A stretch of DNA of 64,000 bases, taken from positions 620,001 to 684,000 of the forward strand of contig BSYQ01000008.1 in NCBI GenBank assembly GCA_030272585.1, read 5' to 3'. This stretch comes from Bryopsis sp. KO-2023 (taxonomy: Eukaryota > Chlorophyta > Ulvophyceae > Bryopsidales > Bryopsidaceae). The notes beneath the pieces were generated by a model. It was not told the DNA's origin, did not search any database, and saw only the letters and a list, made by a program, of their open reading frames with translations. The position numbers and the translations under genes are program-made. Below are positions 22,739-34,856 of this stretch, one piece after another. Every line of letters starts with the position of its first letter. Positions within the stretch are counted from its first letter, which is position 1.

Positions 22739-25700
22739 ATGACCCGACCCACGCAGGGAGAGCAAGTGTGGGCGCGAAACGCCTTCAGGAGAGATGTGCA
22801 TTGGCCGGTAAGAGATTCCGACGCGGGATTCGCCGCGCGCCTTTCCTGACGTGGTATCGCTTGCTGCGGACGGATCGCCGACTCGCGTTTGTGACTTGTG
22901 CAGGCTGTCGTCGTCGACGCGGACAAGGATGCTCCCGAGACCGTGCGAAAGAGCGCGGTGCCTGGTCGCGTGTGCGTGATGTACTACGGCCCATCCACGA
23001 CGTCGGTAAGGCGGTGCTACGTTCCGGATTCCGACGCTGCGGTGAAACTGTTGCTTGGATTTCTGCGTTCGCCGACGGTCGCGTTATCGGCGTGCGATCG
23101 GCACGTGCTGCTGTCCGCATCTAACGCGTGTCCTGTTTCCGTCGTGCGCAGACGCGACAACGCGATTTCTATTGGCGTTCCGAGGAGGACATCTTACGTT
23201 GGGGCGAGGGAGCGCTCGAGGAATTGGAGGTGAGTGCGCCCAGGAAAATTTCTTTCGAGGTTTTTTGAGTCCCAGACGAACTCTTGTTGGTCCTTGAGCA
23301 AGGACGGAGGCAGCCCCCGGTGTGTCCAGAATGGATTTCAGCTTGCCATGCCTGAAGGGAGCGACAAAGACCCTGCAAACTTCTGGTCATTTTTCAACTC
23401 CAAAATTGCCCTCAACGAAGACTGGAACCCACTCCTGGAGAAAACAGCAATTGACTCTGGATTTTTTCCCTCCCTTCTTTTTCAGGGTCAGAAGATCTTT
23501 GAGCGGGACAGGGAAGCCTTTCTGCATGCCCTTGAGGAGGTAGGGTTTTGACACCAGCAGGTGCTATTTTTGTAGTTTTGGAAAACCACCCCCCTCGCTT
23601 CGCTTTGAGGGAAACAAACATCCCAACCCCCCCCTCCACGCACGGAAAAGCGGAATTGATCCCGACACCCACAACAAGATGTCCGCTCCAAAACGCTCGT
23701 TGTTAGTGTTTGGAAATTCAACGCCTGAGGTGGCCATTTTTTTCCCTGTTTTCCAGGGGAAGAAGGCGACGACTAAGGGTATGCTCAGAAGAGGCAGGGA
23801 GGGACTCAGCAGGGCAACCATGGAACGCAGCCAGGTATGTCGCCGACTTCTGATAAAAGGGATGGGATGGGGAGCCCGCGGGTGGGTTGGGGGGTTGCAA
23901 GCAGACGCGGTGGGGGTGCTAGTATCTGTCAAGGACGCCTGGTGGTGCTTCGGTCGGTCCCGAGGATTGACGTCGGTTTTGGCAACGGCGCCTGTCCAAT
24001 GCCCGAAACAACTTCCCAAGGTTTTTTCCGTACCGTTTTGTTGCCGTACAGCTCCTTTTCTTCGCGAACCCATTTTCCGTCGACTGTTTTTTTTTTCCGC
24101 AACTGCGAAACCTCGTCGTTTTTCATGCGCAAAAGCACGCGTCTCAGTCGAACGGCCAAAACGGTCAGGGTCGAGGACTCGGAAGATGAGGTGCGACAGT
24201 TTTTTTCGGTTCGCCTTGAAAGAGTCCACCGCAACGTTATCTCTCGGATTCGTTCAACCCGAGCGTGACCCGCACGCCCCTTCTTGGACGTGAAACCCCC
24301 ACATCCTTGCCCGGATATTGCTGTCTGCGTAATTTTATTGCTTATTCCACGGCAAACTGAGGCTGAGTGGGGGTGTTCATGGGATGTGTAGCGTGCAGCT
24401 GTGTTATTGCTCGAGTGTTTTATTTTCAACGTTCAGTTAAATCGCTGATGGCGGCTTGGACCTGTGAAACACTGTTTTGAGAGTGTTTCGTGAAATTCTG
24501 TCCGTGGAGCTGTTCCTGTTTTGTTCTGTTCTGACACCTGGCCGTAAAGATTTGGGATGAAGTACTGGGAAAACACACCCAACAGACGTTGCTGCAACTC
24601 GTTGGTTTCACAGCCATCAACCTTATCCGCCAGGTTACTCCTGGCTCAAAGTTTTCGGTTTGAAGGCTGCTGTTTTGCTTCCTTTGGGAACACCTGTGTG
24701 GACGAAAATATCACACTTAGTTCTACTTTTTTTCTTGAAATTTTCACCTCATTTAGGTGATCCCAGTGGCAGATTCGCGACAAGTTCGTTTCCTCGCAAG
24801 GGTGTGGTTGACCTATAACGTAATCGCGTCCATCCAGTCATCCCGTCACGCTCGCCGTTATCAGCATTACGTAACACGTCACGCGACCGTCGCTCGATTC
24901 CGACTTCGCCTTGAAATGTGAACATGGGTGGCCTGTCCATTTTTCATGCATGGATTGTACCACCCCCCCACTTTGTCTTCCCTTGCTGCTGGTTCAGGGA
25001 TTAACAGTGTCTGACATGTGGTTTGCAGAGCACCCAGCTGCCCACCCATTGTTCAAGCTGCAACATATTTTTGTCACCAGAGGATCAAGCGAACGAACAA
25101 GAGGGACGCTGCCAACATTGCCATCGATTGTTCATGGTCAGGAGCATATTGAATTTTTGTTTCGTTGTCTGGTGAATGCTGATATCTGTAGTGCTGCCCA
25201 ATGCACAACTACTGTATATATATATATCTGACCTCATCCTTGTGCATATATAGTTTCTTTTCTTGAAATGTATGTTGTTGCTGTGGGTGTACAGGAAGGA
25301 CACTATTGCAAAATTTGTTCCAAGGCATGGCTCCAGTCTGACCACGAAATGGTAGCTTGCGACAAGTGCAATATGTGGGTTCACACAAACTGCGATCCTT
25401 TGTCCATCATTGCAGTCGAGGTAATGCATGTGTGTGTTGTTTCTTTCTTTTTTTTGGTTTGTGTTTATCCCCACGTTTTGATTCTCTACTCTCTCTCTCC
25501 TGCACCCATTTTGACTGATTAGCAAAGCTTCAAGTATGAGAAGCATCGTCCAATTGAAAGAACTGATGGTGAAAGCAAGGTTGTGTTGGTCAGGCAGCGA
25601 AAAATCGGCAAGGTTGCTCCTACTTCTGCCCCATCTGTCGCGATTGCATAACTCATCAAGAGAGGGTGAAATTGGCTTTTGAATACGAAAACAAGCTCCG

Positions 25701-28700
25701 GGAATTGAAGCCTACCACTCGACCGGAAACTGGGATGTCCATTTTTGCTGGAGAAGTTCCCAGGTTGGTCATGTGGATATATGGATGGTTGAAGGCCTCC
25801 TTGTTTGCACAATAGCTAGAAAAACTGACTGCCGACAAGAATACATTCCATTTTCTTTCTGCTAATGAGAACAGATAGAAAGGTTATGGTAGAATAAGTG
25901 ACTCGAAGATTTTCCATCAATCGACACAGCATTCGCAAAGGGAGTTCCACCACAGACGGATGGATGTGTTCGAAAAACTGAAAGAAAGATGCTGATGGTT
26001 TCAGGGATTGTTCTGGAGCAAACATTCGATTGGACAGGAACATGCTGGCAGGAATGACGGACGAAATATGGAGAGCCCTTCCCCCCGAAACGAAAGCCAA
26101 GTATCATGAGCAGGCCAAACAGCAGGAAGAGCTCCACCAGTCGAACCGAGCTCGCTATCAATCTGTCCTGTCTGACTACAAGCTGTTGGCGGAGCCTATT
26201 GGCCATTCAGGTAGGAAAACAAGCAAAACCTATTTGGTGAAGTTCATAGACAAATGAGTGCTGTTTCACTTATTTCCTTTGGTATTTATAGTTTGATTAC
26301 CCCCACGATTCTTATTGTAGCTGTACATATTTTGGACAAAGTATTGGAGGATGCTGAACAGTGTGGGTTGTGGTTTTTCACAGTCCCTGTGGATCTCGAG
26401 TTGGATGCTGCCACCTCACGAGGCTCGTTAGGAGTAAAAAGACGGCCAGGTCCTTCCCTCAATGGAATGAGGGAACAAAAGCAAGCTTGCGTTGCGCAAC
26501 CTGGAGCGGTGGGCGGCTATTTGCCAGCATTCGATCGCAGCAGAGGTGCTCAATGGGTGCCCCCCATCGGCCAAGGGAATTCTGCATTTTCGCACTTCAA
26601 TCCTGGAACTAGGGGGAAAGAAGAATGCAACGATGACCCCCGTGCAAGGGAAAGGACCAGTATTGGAGCTGGGCCGAGAAACGATTCAGGGGATGATGAT
26701 CAAGAGGGGACTATTCAGCAGGTATGCTTTTTTTTTCCTGTGTCCAGCGACCTCAATTTTTTTCTAGCCACAGCCTTGTAATCGTTGCGGCATCCTCACA
26801 GTCTGACAATGGAATGGGGTGGTTTTCAGATTGCGATCGTCTGCAATGGAATTCCTGGGACGTTCCTTTTGGGTTTGCAGCGCGTGGTGTGTGGATGCAC
26901 CACATGCAGGGCTAAGGCCGAAAGCAACAGAGAATTCACTGCCACCCAATTCGAACAGCATTGTGGGGCTGGGTCTGCCAAGAAATGGAAGTCTTCTCTG
27001 CGAATCCAACCGGGCACCATGCCTGAAGTTCCAGAAGGTCAGTGATCGTTCTTTTCTTTTTTCGCTTGGTATCAAATCCAGGAAAATTCGTTTAAAAGAG
27101 TTTATCAGGAACTTATAACTGAAATTTTATCACTCTAATTCCTAAACATCCGTTCGTCTATTTTTCGTTTTGTATCCAATCGAGGAATATCTTCAAATGA
27201 TATTGAAGGCTCATTTTGTTTTGTTCTGTTATGATCACAGATGCACCCCCCTTGCCGTTGGGAAAATGGTTTGATATGAAGGGCATTGATATGAAGTCCA
27301 TCAGAGGTGTGAGTCGAGTTCCAATGGGGACGTCGAAAGGTTATTCGAAAGACAGAAAAGCCGTCAATGGGAGGATCAAGATCGAAAAGAAACCAGAAGA
27401 GCTGGAGCCATGGAAGCAAGTGTTGCGTGGAGGGTTCACCACCATGAAGGTGACTTTTCAGCCATTTTTTGGTTTTTCGCAATCAATTGAGAGTGGCACA
27501 ACCCTTCACTTATTTCTGAGGAGGTGTGCTTGGGTTGATTCTGATGCCGGTGGTCAGACATGAGAAAGTGTGACCAGATTGTCGCACACGCAAAAGTGTG
27601 ACCAGATTATGGATTTATGTATGGATTTATGCACAAATGGAATTGACGTTTGCTGCCAACAATCCATAGGTCCGATACGCTGGGGATCGCTGCACTGTGT
27701 GCGATGGCGACGTGGATTACGACTGCGATCAATTGATCACATGCGATGGATGTGGCTGCACCGTCCATCAGACCTGCTACGGCATCCAAGAGGCCCCCAC
27801 GAACGATCAAATCTGGCTGTGCACCGTCTGTGAGAGGCACAAAGAGGGCGACCCGCGTCCGAAGTGCTGCCTGTGCCCCATCGAAGGGGGTGCTCTGAAA
27901 CCGACAGACATGCCGGGACTGTGGGCTCATGTTGCATGCATGCAGTGGATCCCTGAGGTAAGACACCAGCCCTCCCCTTGAATGCGTTGACAGGCAAATG
28001 CCACCTTTTCAAGAATTCGACTTCCTTCTTCCTATGTTGGGTTCTACAGCCCTTCCTTTGATTTTTCAGATTGAAAGATGCATTTCGCTCGTGTGGTTGA
28101 TAGAATTTTCCCTGTTTGGCGTAATTTTTCAGGTAACAGTTGGTGACCCAATGAGGATGGAGCCGATCCAGAGAGTAGCCCACATTCAAAAGGAGCGCTG
28201 GGAACTGACCTGTTCTCTGTGCAAGCAACGCATGGGGGCAAAAATCCAATGTCTACAATGTTATTCGACCTACCATCCCCTGTGTGCAAGGATGGGGGGT
28301 CTGTACATGGAAATGCAGGAAGGGCGGAGCGAGCCGACAGGGCCTTTGAAACTGGTGACGTATTGCCCCAGACATTGCAAACCTCGGCCAGAGCTGGCTG
28401 GTGTGCACAAAGTCAAAGAACCTGGAGAGGAGGAAGCTTCTGAGTTGTTCAATCGACAGCCATTCAAACAGCCCCCTGCTGTGGATATCCCAGTATGTCC
28501 ATCGGGGTGTGCAAGAAGTCAGGTAAAAAACAGTTGGGTGGAAGAACTTAGGAGCCCCCACACTCACCCCTTGCTTTTTGTCCGCCACGTAACAGCTGAA
28601 GTTCAACTTACAATGTTAATTGCAGAAGGGGCAATGGCATTTTCCCCCTTGCATTGCGAGTAGAGCAAAAATTGTGTTGGTTTCTGTTTCAGTCGCTGCG

Positions 28701-31700
28701 GGATTGGCAGCGAATGTCGCATGGGACTGGGGCTGGTTTCAGTACAGCTAAGGCATTTTGGATTCCGGAACCTCCCAAGCAAGTGCACAAGGCACCAGCT
28801 GGAGTCAGACAGAGAGATCCCTTCACACGGGTCAATCGAATGAGGACCAGCAGACCGAAGAGCACTTCTCGAAAGGACAAAATCCCTGTCGGCCCAGTAA
28901 GTTGACATACAATACACTTGGAGCCGCTCTCCGTCCCCCCCCCCCCCCCTCTTTTTGCTGGAAGTTTGGAAATGGTTTGGTGCTTTGGAGGTGGCATGTT
29001 TTCTTAATTGGACGGGCAGGGGCTATTCAATCAGACATTGATGTTGTACGTTTTGGAGTTGAAAGAATGCAATGAGGGTGTTAGTTAATCCTCATCCCGA
29101 ATATCAAACATTGCCAGCAAGGAAATTAATGAACACTGTTAGTCTTGGTCCGATTTCCACTGTGCATTCTGTCGTTGCAGGTTGATTTGCTTCCCTTGCC
29201 CAAAGGAGTGCCAGAAACAATAACTGTGGAATGCAACGGTCACAGAGGGACCTTACTGATTCGATCCCAGCGGGTAACATTCATGAACGAGGAAATGACA
29301 GCCTCTCGATTTGAGCAGACCTGTGGAAAAGGCGAGGCCAAGAAGTGGAAATGCAGTCTGTGGCATGTCGGGGAAAACGGGGAGCCCCCAACTCAGATGC
29401 AAGAGTGGCTGGCGAAACTGAATCTAGACCGGAAGGTCTTGTCAAATCTTCAATCCAATTTAGCAGCGTACAACATGTACCAACGGTACATCGACAGCCA
29501 AGTGGAGGATGTGGTGTTTGAAATGGTGGATTCGGTCGATGGCATGTTTGAGGATAAGGAAAGGGTGTTTGCTGAGAGTGGGGAGCCACTGAGTGGGACT
29601 GACTGCATGGAAGTGGAAGCTGAGGGGAATCTTGGCAGGGCGGGTGGCAAGGGAGAGGAGCCGACTTTGAGATTAGGGTCCAGTCCGGTGAACAGTGCCG
29701 AAGTGACAAACTCTGAACAAACGATTTCGCATGAGGAAGCTGCTACCACGCCACTCGTTGCAGAAAAGGAATCGGCCAAGCACAGGGACGATGGCTCGCA
29801 AAATCAACATCAAAACAGACCTTCAGGGGTGGCTGACAATTTGGGGGATGAGCTGTACGCTGGTTTGGGGGGTTTCCCTAAAGCAAATGTGGATGTGAGT
29901 GGTCCCCAGAGGAGCATCGATTTCGAAAAGGGTGGGGCTGAGCAAGGCACCCCGTCAGGCCAAGGAAAACTGGTCAGGGAGTATATGGGGAAAGGTGGAG
30001 AAGCCCAACCGGACCGCATGGATGTGGATGGTGAGGATAATGCTGGGAGTATGGAGGGCCATGTCGACAGTATGGATTGCGACGAAGTCGGTGTCAACAG
30101 AAATGCTGAGCAGCAAGTCAAATTTGGCGATTTCGCCCAGAGGGTGGATGATGCTGGGGCTGGCCCATCATGTTTGGTAAGTGCTGACTTTTTTTCCAGA
30201 GGTATGTTCTCCAGGTTTGACATAGAGTCGGTGTCGATGTGAAGCAATTATGTGTTTCATGCAGGGGAAACCCCAAAACTTGGACAGTGGCATCCATGTC
30301 AGACTGGGGGCCCGAGTGAAGGGCACTGAAACAACATCCCCTGTGCTGCAATGCTTGCTTCGACGGACTGACAGTCATGGAGGCACAGTGCTGGATCCGG
30401 CCTCTTGCATAAACCGAGGTTGTCGATTGTATTGGCCGGACGATGATGAGTGGTACTCAGCCATCGTCAAGGAGAACAGGAAAGATACATCAGAGTTTCT
30501 GGTCATGTATCATATTGACGAAGAGGTGAGGTTCTTTTTCAATCGATCTGAGGGTGTGTTTCGTCAGATTATGATTTTGCCCCTTGTGAAATGGTAGACT
30601 GTTCAAGCTGAGCACTGAGCAGGGCTGAAGCCTCCTTAGTTACCATATTTCTCGTGGCTGAGTTTTTGAGTTGTGGGTGTCGTGGAATCTATCAGAAAGA
30701 ATGGCTGGATTTGCAAGTCGAGCTGGACGAGGGGCGTCTGGAGTGGGTCGAAGAAACCAACCAGCAAATTGCCAATCCGCCAACGAACGAGGTGTCCGAC
30801 CTTTCAAAACCCACCGCTGGAGCTCCTGGAAACGCTCCAGGTCTTTTGGAATGCGACGATTCGCTGGCGACCAAGTCGGTGCACATGGAGGATAATGAAG
30901 AGGAAGTGGGGACACATGGACAAGGCTCTGAAGCAATCGGGCAAAGGATTGCGATTTGGTGGAGAGATGACCACAACTACTACCCAGGAGCAGTAACGGG
31001 GTTCGACGAGGAGACTGGTCAGTTAACAATTTCCTTTGAAAAAAAAAAATGGAATGGCAAAATTTATGTTCAGCTTCTCCGTTCAGATGGGGACCCCACA
31101 CCCAGGGTTTCCGCGCTAGACGGGGGTGCTGCGTGTTATATTGTTTCGGTGATTGAAGTCTTTTTCGCGTGTTTTTTCTTGAACAGGTAAATATCACATT
31201 CGATATGATGACGGGGAAGAAGAGTGGCTGGATTTGTCTAAGGAGGATGTCCAATGGCAAGCAAAAACCCCACGACCAAAACGGGCAGCCAGGACCAGAA
31301 GCAACACCAGTTCGGCCCCGTGGACAGACACCCAGCCTTGCACTCCAGCTCCCAATCCGAACGTCCCTGACGAAGTGCCGATCGTTTGCAATGGTCTGGA
31401 AGCTCAGTACAATGTGAAGAAAATCAGCGTCACAATGAAAGATGGGACCCAGCTGACTCCGACGGAGTTCGAGAGGACTGCTGGGAAAGGGTCATCAAAG
31501 AAATGGAAGGTACGGTTGCTAGCATCAGATTTAGAGTACTTTTTCGACACTAAGTCATGGTGTTGGGATCAAAACTGAAAACGGCGGCTGCGTGGATATA
31601 TATATATCGAATATGTATTATCTATCTATACAATGTCGTCCCAAGGTCCATCCCAATGCACACTGTCAATTCATGGTGTCAATTTTTCATGTTTCAGGCC

Positions 31701-33774
31701 AGCATTAGAATGAGGTCCCCTGAGGGTGGGTCCGGCATCACCTTGGGTGATTGGCTGATCGACCAAGGATTGGATGTGCCTCGAAACCGCTCCTCCAACA
31801 GGGCTTCTGAAGAAGACGTCCGCCGGATGCCCAAGAAAATGAGCACCCCATCGGAAAGACGCAAACCGGTAGGAAAAACAGAACGACTGGACAGCCCCAG
31901 CCAATCTTCTGGACATCAAACGACTTAGTCTATTTTTAGAAAGTGATATATGTATCGTTTCAGCAACCTGTTGAGCAATCGATATTTCGTCGCAATGTGA
32001 TCAACTAGTGAGTTTTTTTTGGCAATCGTTTTTCAGTCTGTGGCTTTTTTTTTGTTGGTCAAGTTTCAACCTTGTTGATATTTTGTTGGGGGAAGAGGGG
32101 GGAGTCTTAAGTGGTTTTTCGGTAGAAGAACGGGAATATGATGCACTGGATTCATTGTTGCATGGCTACAGCAGCATCGGCAAAACTGCATGTGCATAAT
32201 ATGCAAGCAGGCACGCCGAAAGGGAGTGATCGGCCAATACCCGACCTATCCTTCCCACGAGAAGCCCCCTGGCTCGCTCAAACCTGCAGCACCTCAATCG
32301 TGGCGGCCAGCCACCACCGCGGCGGCTGCCAGAGCAGTCGGACCGGGCATCCGGTCCGGAAAACGGGCCTATGTGCAAGCATGTCCGCAGTTTGTGAGGG
32401 GCCCATCGACGCATTCGCAGAAGGATATTCCGTTGTCCAGATGTTGGACTCCGGAGGAATTGGCGAGACATCAGGGAGCAAAAGTGACGGTCAAGGAGGA
32501 AGGTGTGTTGGGGTTGTCTCTTTAAAAAAGCGAAATGGAACATATAGGATACGAATGAATCAATGAATATTTAATCTACTCAAGGCAAACTTGCCCAACA
32601 AAGGATGTCCACAACAAGGTGGTTTAGCCCTATATTAATATATATATTTTGAGAAAGTATGGCTTCTCAGTGGTGTATAGCATCTGTTCTACGGAAAAAA
32701 AATCAAAAAATACAAATAAAAATCAATGGCAGCATAGCGATGGTGGTGGTGTGGATTTTTCAGAGGGATCTCCTGCTGGTCCAGATTTTTTAACGCAACA
32801 CAAGATCCCAAGTATCAAAGGGGAGGAGGGCCATGCCCACTGTAGCAGCTGTGTTGGGCAACGTCGAGGTTTCGATGGCCGGATAATCCGCAGCAAAACA
32901 GACACTTGGCGAATCCAGCTCAAAGAATGCCAGGAAACTGAAGGCGAAAGAATAGCTTTCGGAAAGGTCAGAAAAACGAACTAGGCTTGAGGAAAAACCT
33001 GGAGTTTGCTGTTTTTTTGTTCATTTTTTGATATATTTTTATATCAACAATAAGTGATATGATAAAGGGTTGAGGGATGGTGTCCTGGTTCTTGGCTGTA
33101 TATGAGTTGAGAATAGCGTTGATGTTTTTTTTTGGCCTGTTTTCAGTCTGGGATCCATGGTTGGGGGCTGTTTGCGAGGAAGAAGCTGTTGCAGGATGAT
33201 ATGATCATCGAGTATCGAGGGGAGGTGGTGGGGCCAGCAGTGGCCGACTTGAGAGAGAAGCAATACAAAAGCCAAGGGAAAGACTGCTACCTGTTTCATA
33301 TCAACGATGACCATGTGATCGACGCCACAGTGACGGGAGCCATCGGCCGATTCACGGTATCTTCATGCATGCATTCTTTTTTCGTTTCTTCTTTTTTAAA
33401 AAAAGTAGTTCGTTTTGTCGCAGTCGTTTCACTTGCAATTTTTTTGGCTTTTTTTTTTTTTTTTTCAAAGCCTTTCTCTCTCATCTGTCCGGTTTCGTTT
33501 ATACGGGTGTTTTTGAAAGCGACACCTCTGTTTTTTTGTTGAGTTTTTTTTTGAAACATGTGGTGTGTGTTTTTTTCAGAATCATTCCTGTGCCCCCTCG
33601 CTCTATACGAAGATATTGAACGTGGATGGGCAATACCATTTGTGTTTTTTCGCTCGATATGACATTCAGCCCGGTCAGGAACTCACTTACGATTATCGAT
33701 TCAAAGAAGAGGCCGCCGAAAACAAGATTCCCTGCCAATGCGGTGCCCCCAATTGTCGTGGATTCATGAATTGA
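22739..33774 (+). CDS. Trithorax/ATX-like histone H3K4 methyltransferase with SAND and Tudor-like modules
   Basis: Exons that join in phase: 22739-22807, 22904-23005, 23152-23229, 23486-23539, 23757-23834, 24757-24801, 25029-25136, 25295-25420, 25594-25763, 26005-26210, 26321-26721, 26830-27037, 27241-27449, 27670-27957, 28133-28522, 28693-28896, 29181-30176, 30265-30525, 30696-31017, 31187-31509, 31698-31868, 32172-32502, 32764-32966, 33147-33356 and 33580-33774 (about 1,915 aa). Domains: PWWP (8-85), CxxC cluster plus PHD (CKICSKAW...CPIC, 150-235), HMG-like segment (278-335), SAND-like 1 (480-545), PHD and extended PHD (CCLCPIEGGALKP, 619-800), SAND-like 2 (920-980), Tudor-like pair (YDDGEEEWLDL, 1280-1465), SAND-like 3 (1495-1550), SET (GIHGWGLFA, EYRGE, NHSC, LTYDY; from 1782) and post-SET (PCQCGAPNC). 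The PHD/ePHD/SET core is that of plant ATX3-5. An acidic exon near 24,137-24,189 probably also belongs, but its phase is unresolved. The join at 31868/32172 is less certain. Confidence 0.88.
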
Positions 33775-34599
33775 TTGATCAAAATATGGATGATACGTTC
33801 TTTTTTTTCTGTTGTTTTTTCTTATTTTGAAAGGGGTTCAGGGAGGGGGCGTGAAGAAGTTTCGGAAATGAGAGGGAGAAAAAAAAAAGGCCTTGGTTAA
33901 AAACAAAAGAAAAACACTATACCCTTATCAAAACACTGGGAATTTTTAGAGCTGTTTGTTAAAACACCACCTCTGTTTGCCGCTGTCTCTCTCTCTCCCT
34001 TCTAACTCGTAGCGTTTTCAATTATCTGCTGTTTGCAATCGTCAAAATCAATACTCAGTATATCGCACAAGGATGGGTGTTTTTCTTTGTGAATTTGAGA
34101 GTGGATGGGCTTCTGGTTCTGATCGGGGGGTGGGGGGTGGCCCAATAGGATTCGATTCGTGGAAATTTTGGAGAGGGAGGGGGGGGGGTGTTGAATGCTT
34201 TACTGGTTTCTTTGTTGGATTTCGATGTGAAAAATGTTTGGGGGGGGACCTTGATAGGGGTGGGTTGTAGGATTGGATTGGTTTGCAGGATTTGATTGAT
34301 TAGCACCATGTTGTAAACATACTTTAAAGCAACTCTCAAACTACCAGTTTCCAGGGTTTCGCTGGCAATACATATAGGTGAATCGCCAATTCATCTATAT
34401 GTACAAGTGCTAAATGCAGTGTGTGTGTTTGGGGGGGGGGGTACACTTCACTGATGTTTCCAGACAATTCGAAAATTTATTTCCCCTCTCTGGCTTTCTT
34501 TCTGTAGTTAACCAACAGAGAAAAAAAGTGAAATTATGAACTCTGAACTGGGCTGGGTCAGGATTTGCCTAGTTGCATCGACCGATTTGAAATGAAGAG
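33775..34599. other. Unassigned 3' flank of the trithorax gene
   Basis: G-rich and T-rich low-complexity tracts (G-runs near 34,180, 34,240 and 34,430). No gene is seen. It ends at the AGAG target duplication of the LTR retrotransposon. Confidence 0.4.
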
Positions 34600-34856
34600 T
34601 GTTCCACACGGTCTGTTTAGATGACTGATTATCGGGATTAGATTGTTGTGAGGAAGTTAGACGATCGGAAGGAGGGAAGGGTTAGATCGATGTGAGGAAG
34701 TTAGGTTACTGGAATGGATGTGAAACGGCGCTTGACAGAAACTGGGGAAGGTATTTATCGGGAAGGAAACTCGGAACAATCTAACAGTGTAAAAGACTCA
34801 AACGATCCACAGCTCGTTTCACGCAAGGATTGGGAAAACATGAGTGCAACTGTACA
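34600..34856 (+). repeat. 5' LTR
   Basis: 257 bp, begins TGTTCCACACGG, ends AACTGTACA, identical by eye to 39283-39539. It contains a direct repeat GATGTGAGGAAGTTAG/TTGTGAGGAAGTTAG and the start codon of the element's long ORF. Confidence 0.93.

Noticed and set aside
31946-32010. Short exon beginning after GTTTCAG with a QPVEQSIF-type reading
   Set aside because: Its best donor gives phase 2, which would put the next trithorax exon (32,172) out of frame, so it was left out of the model.
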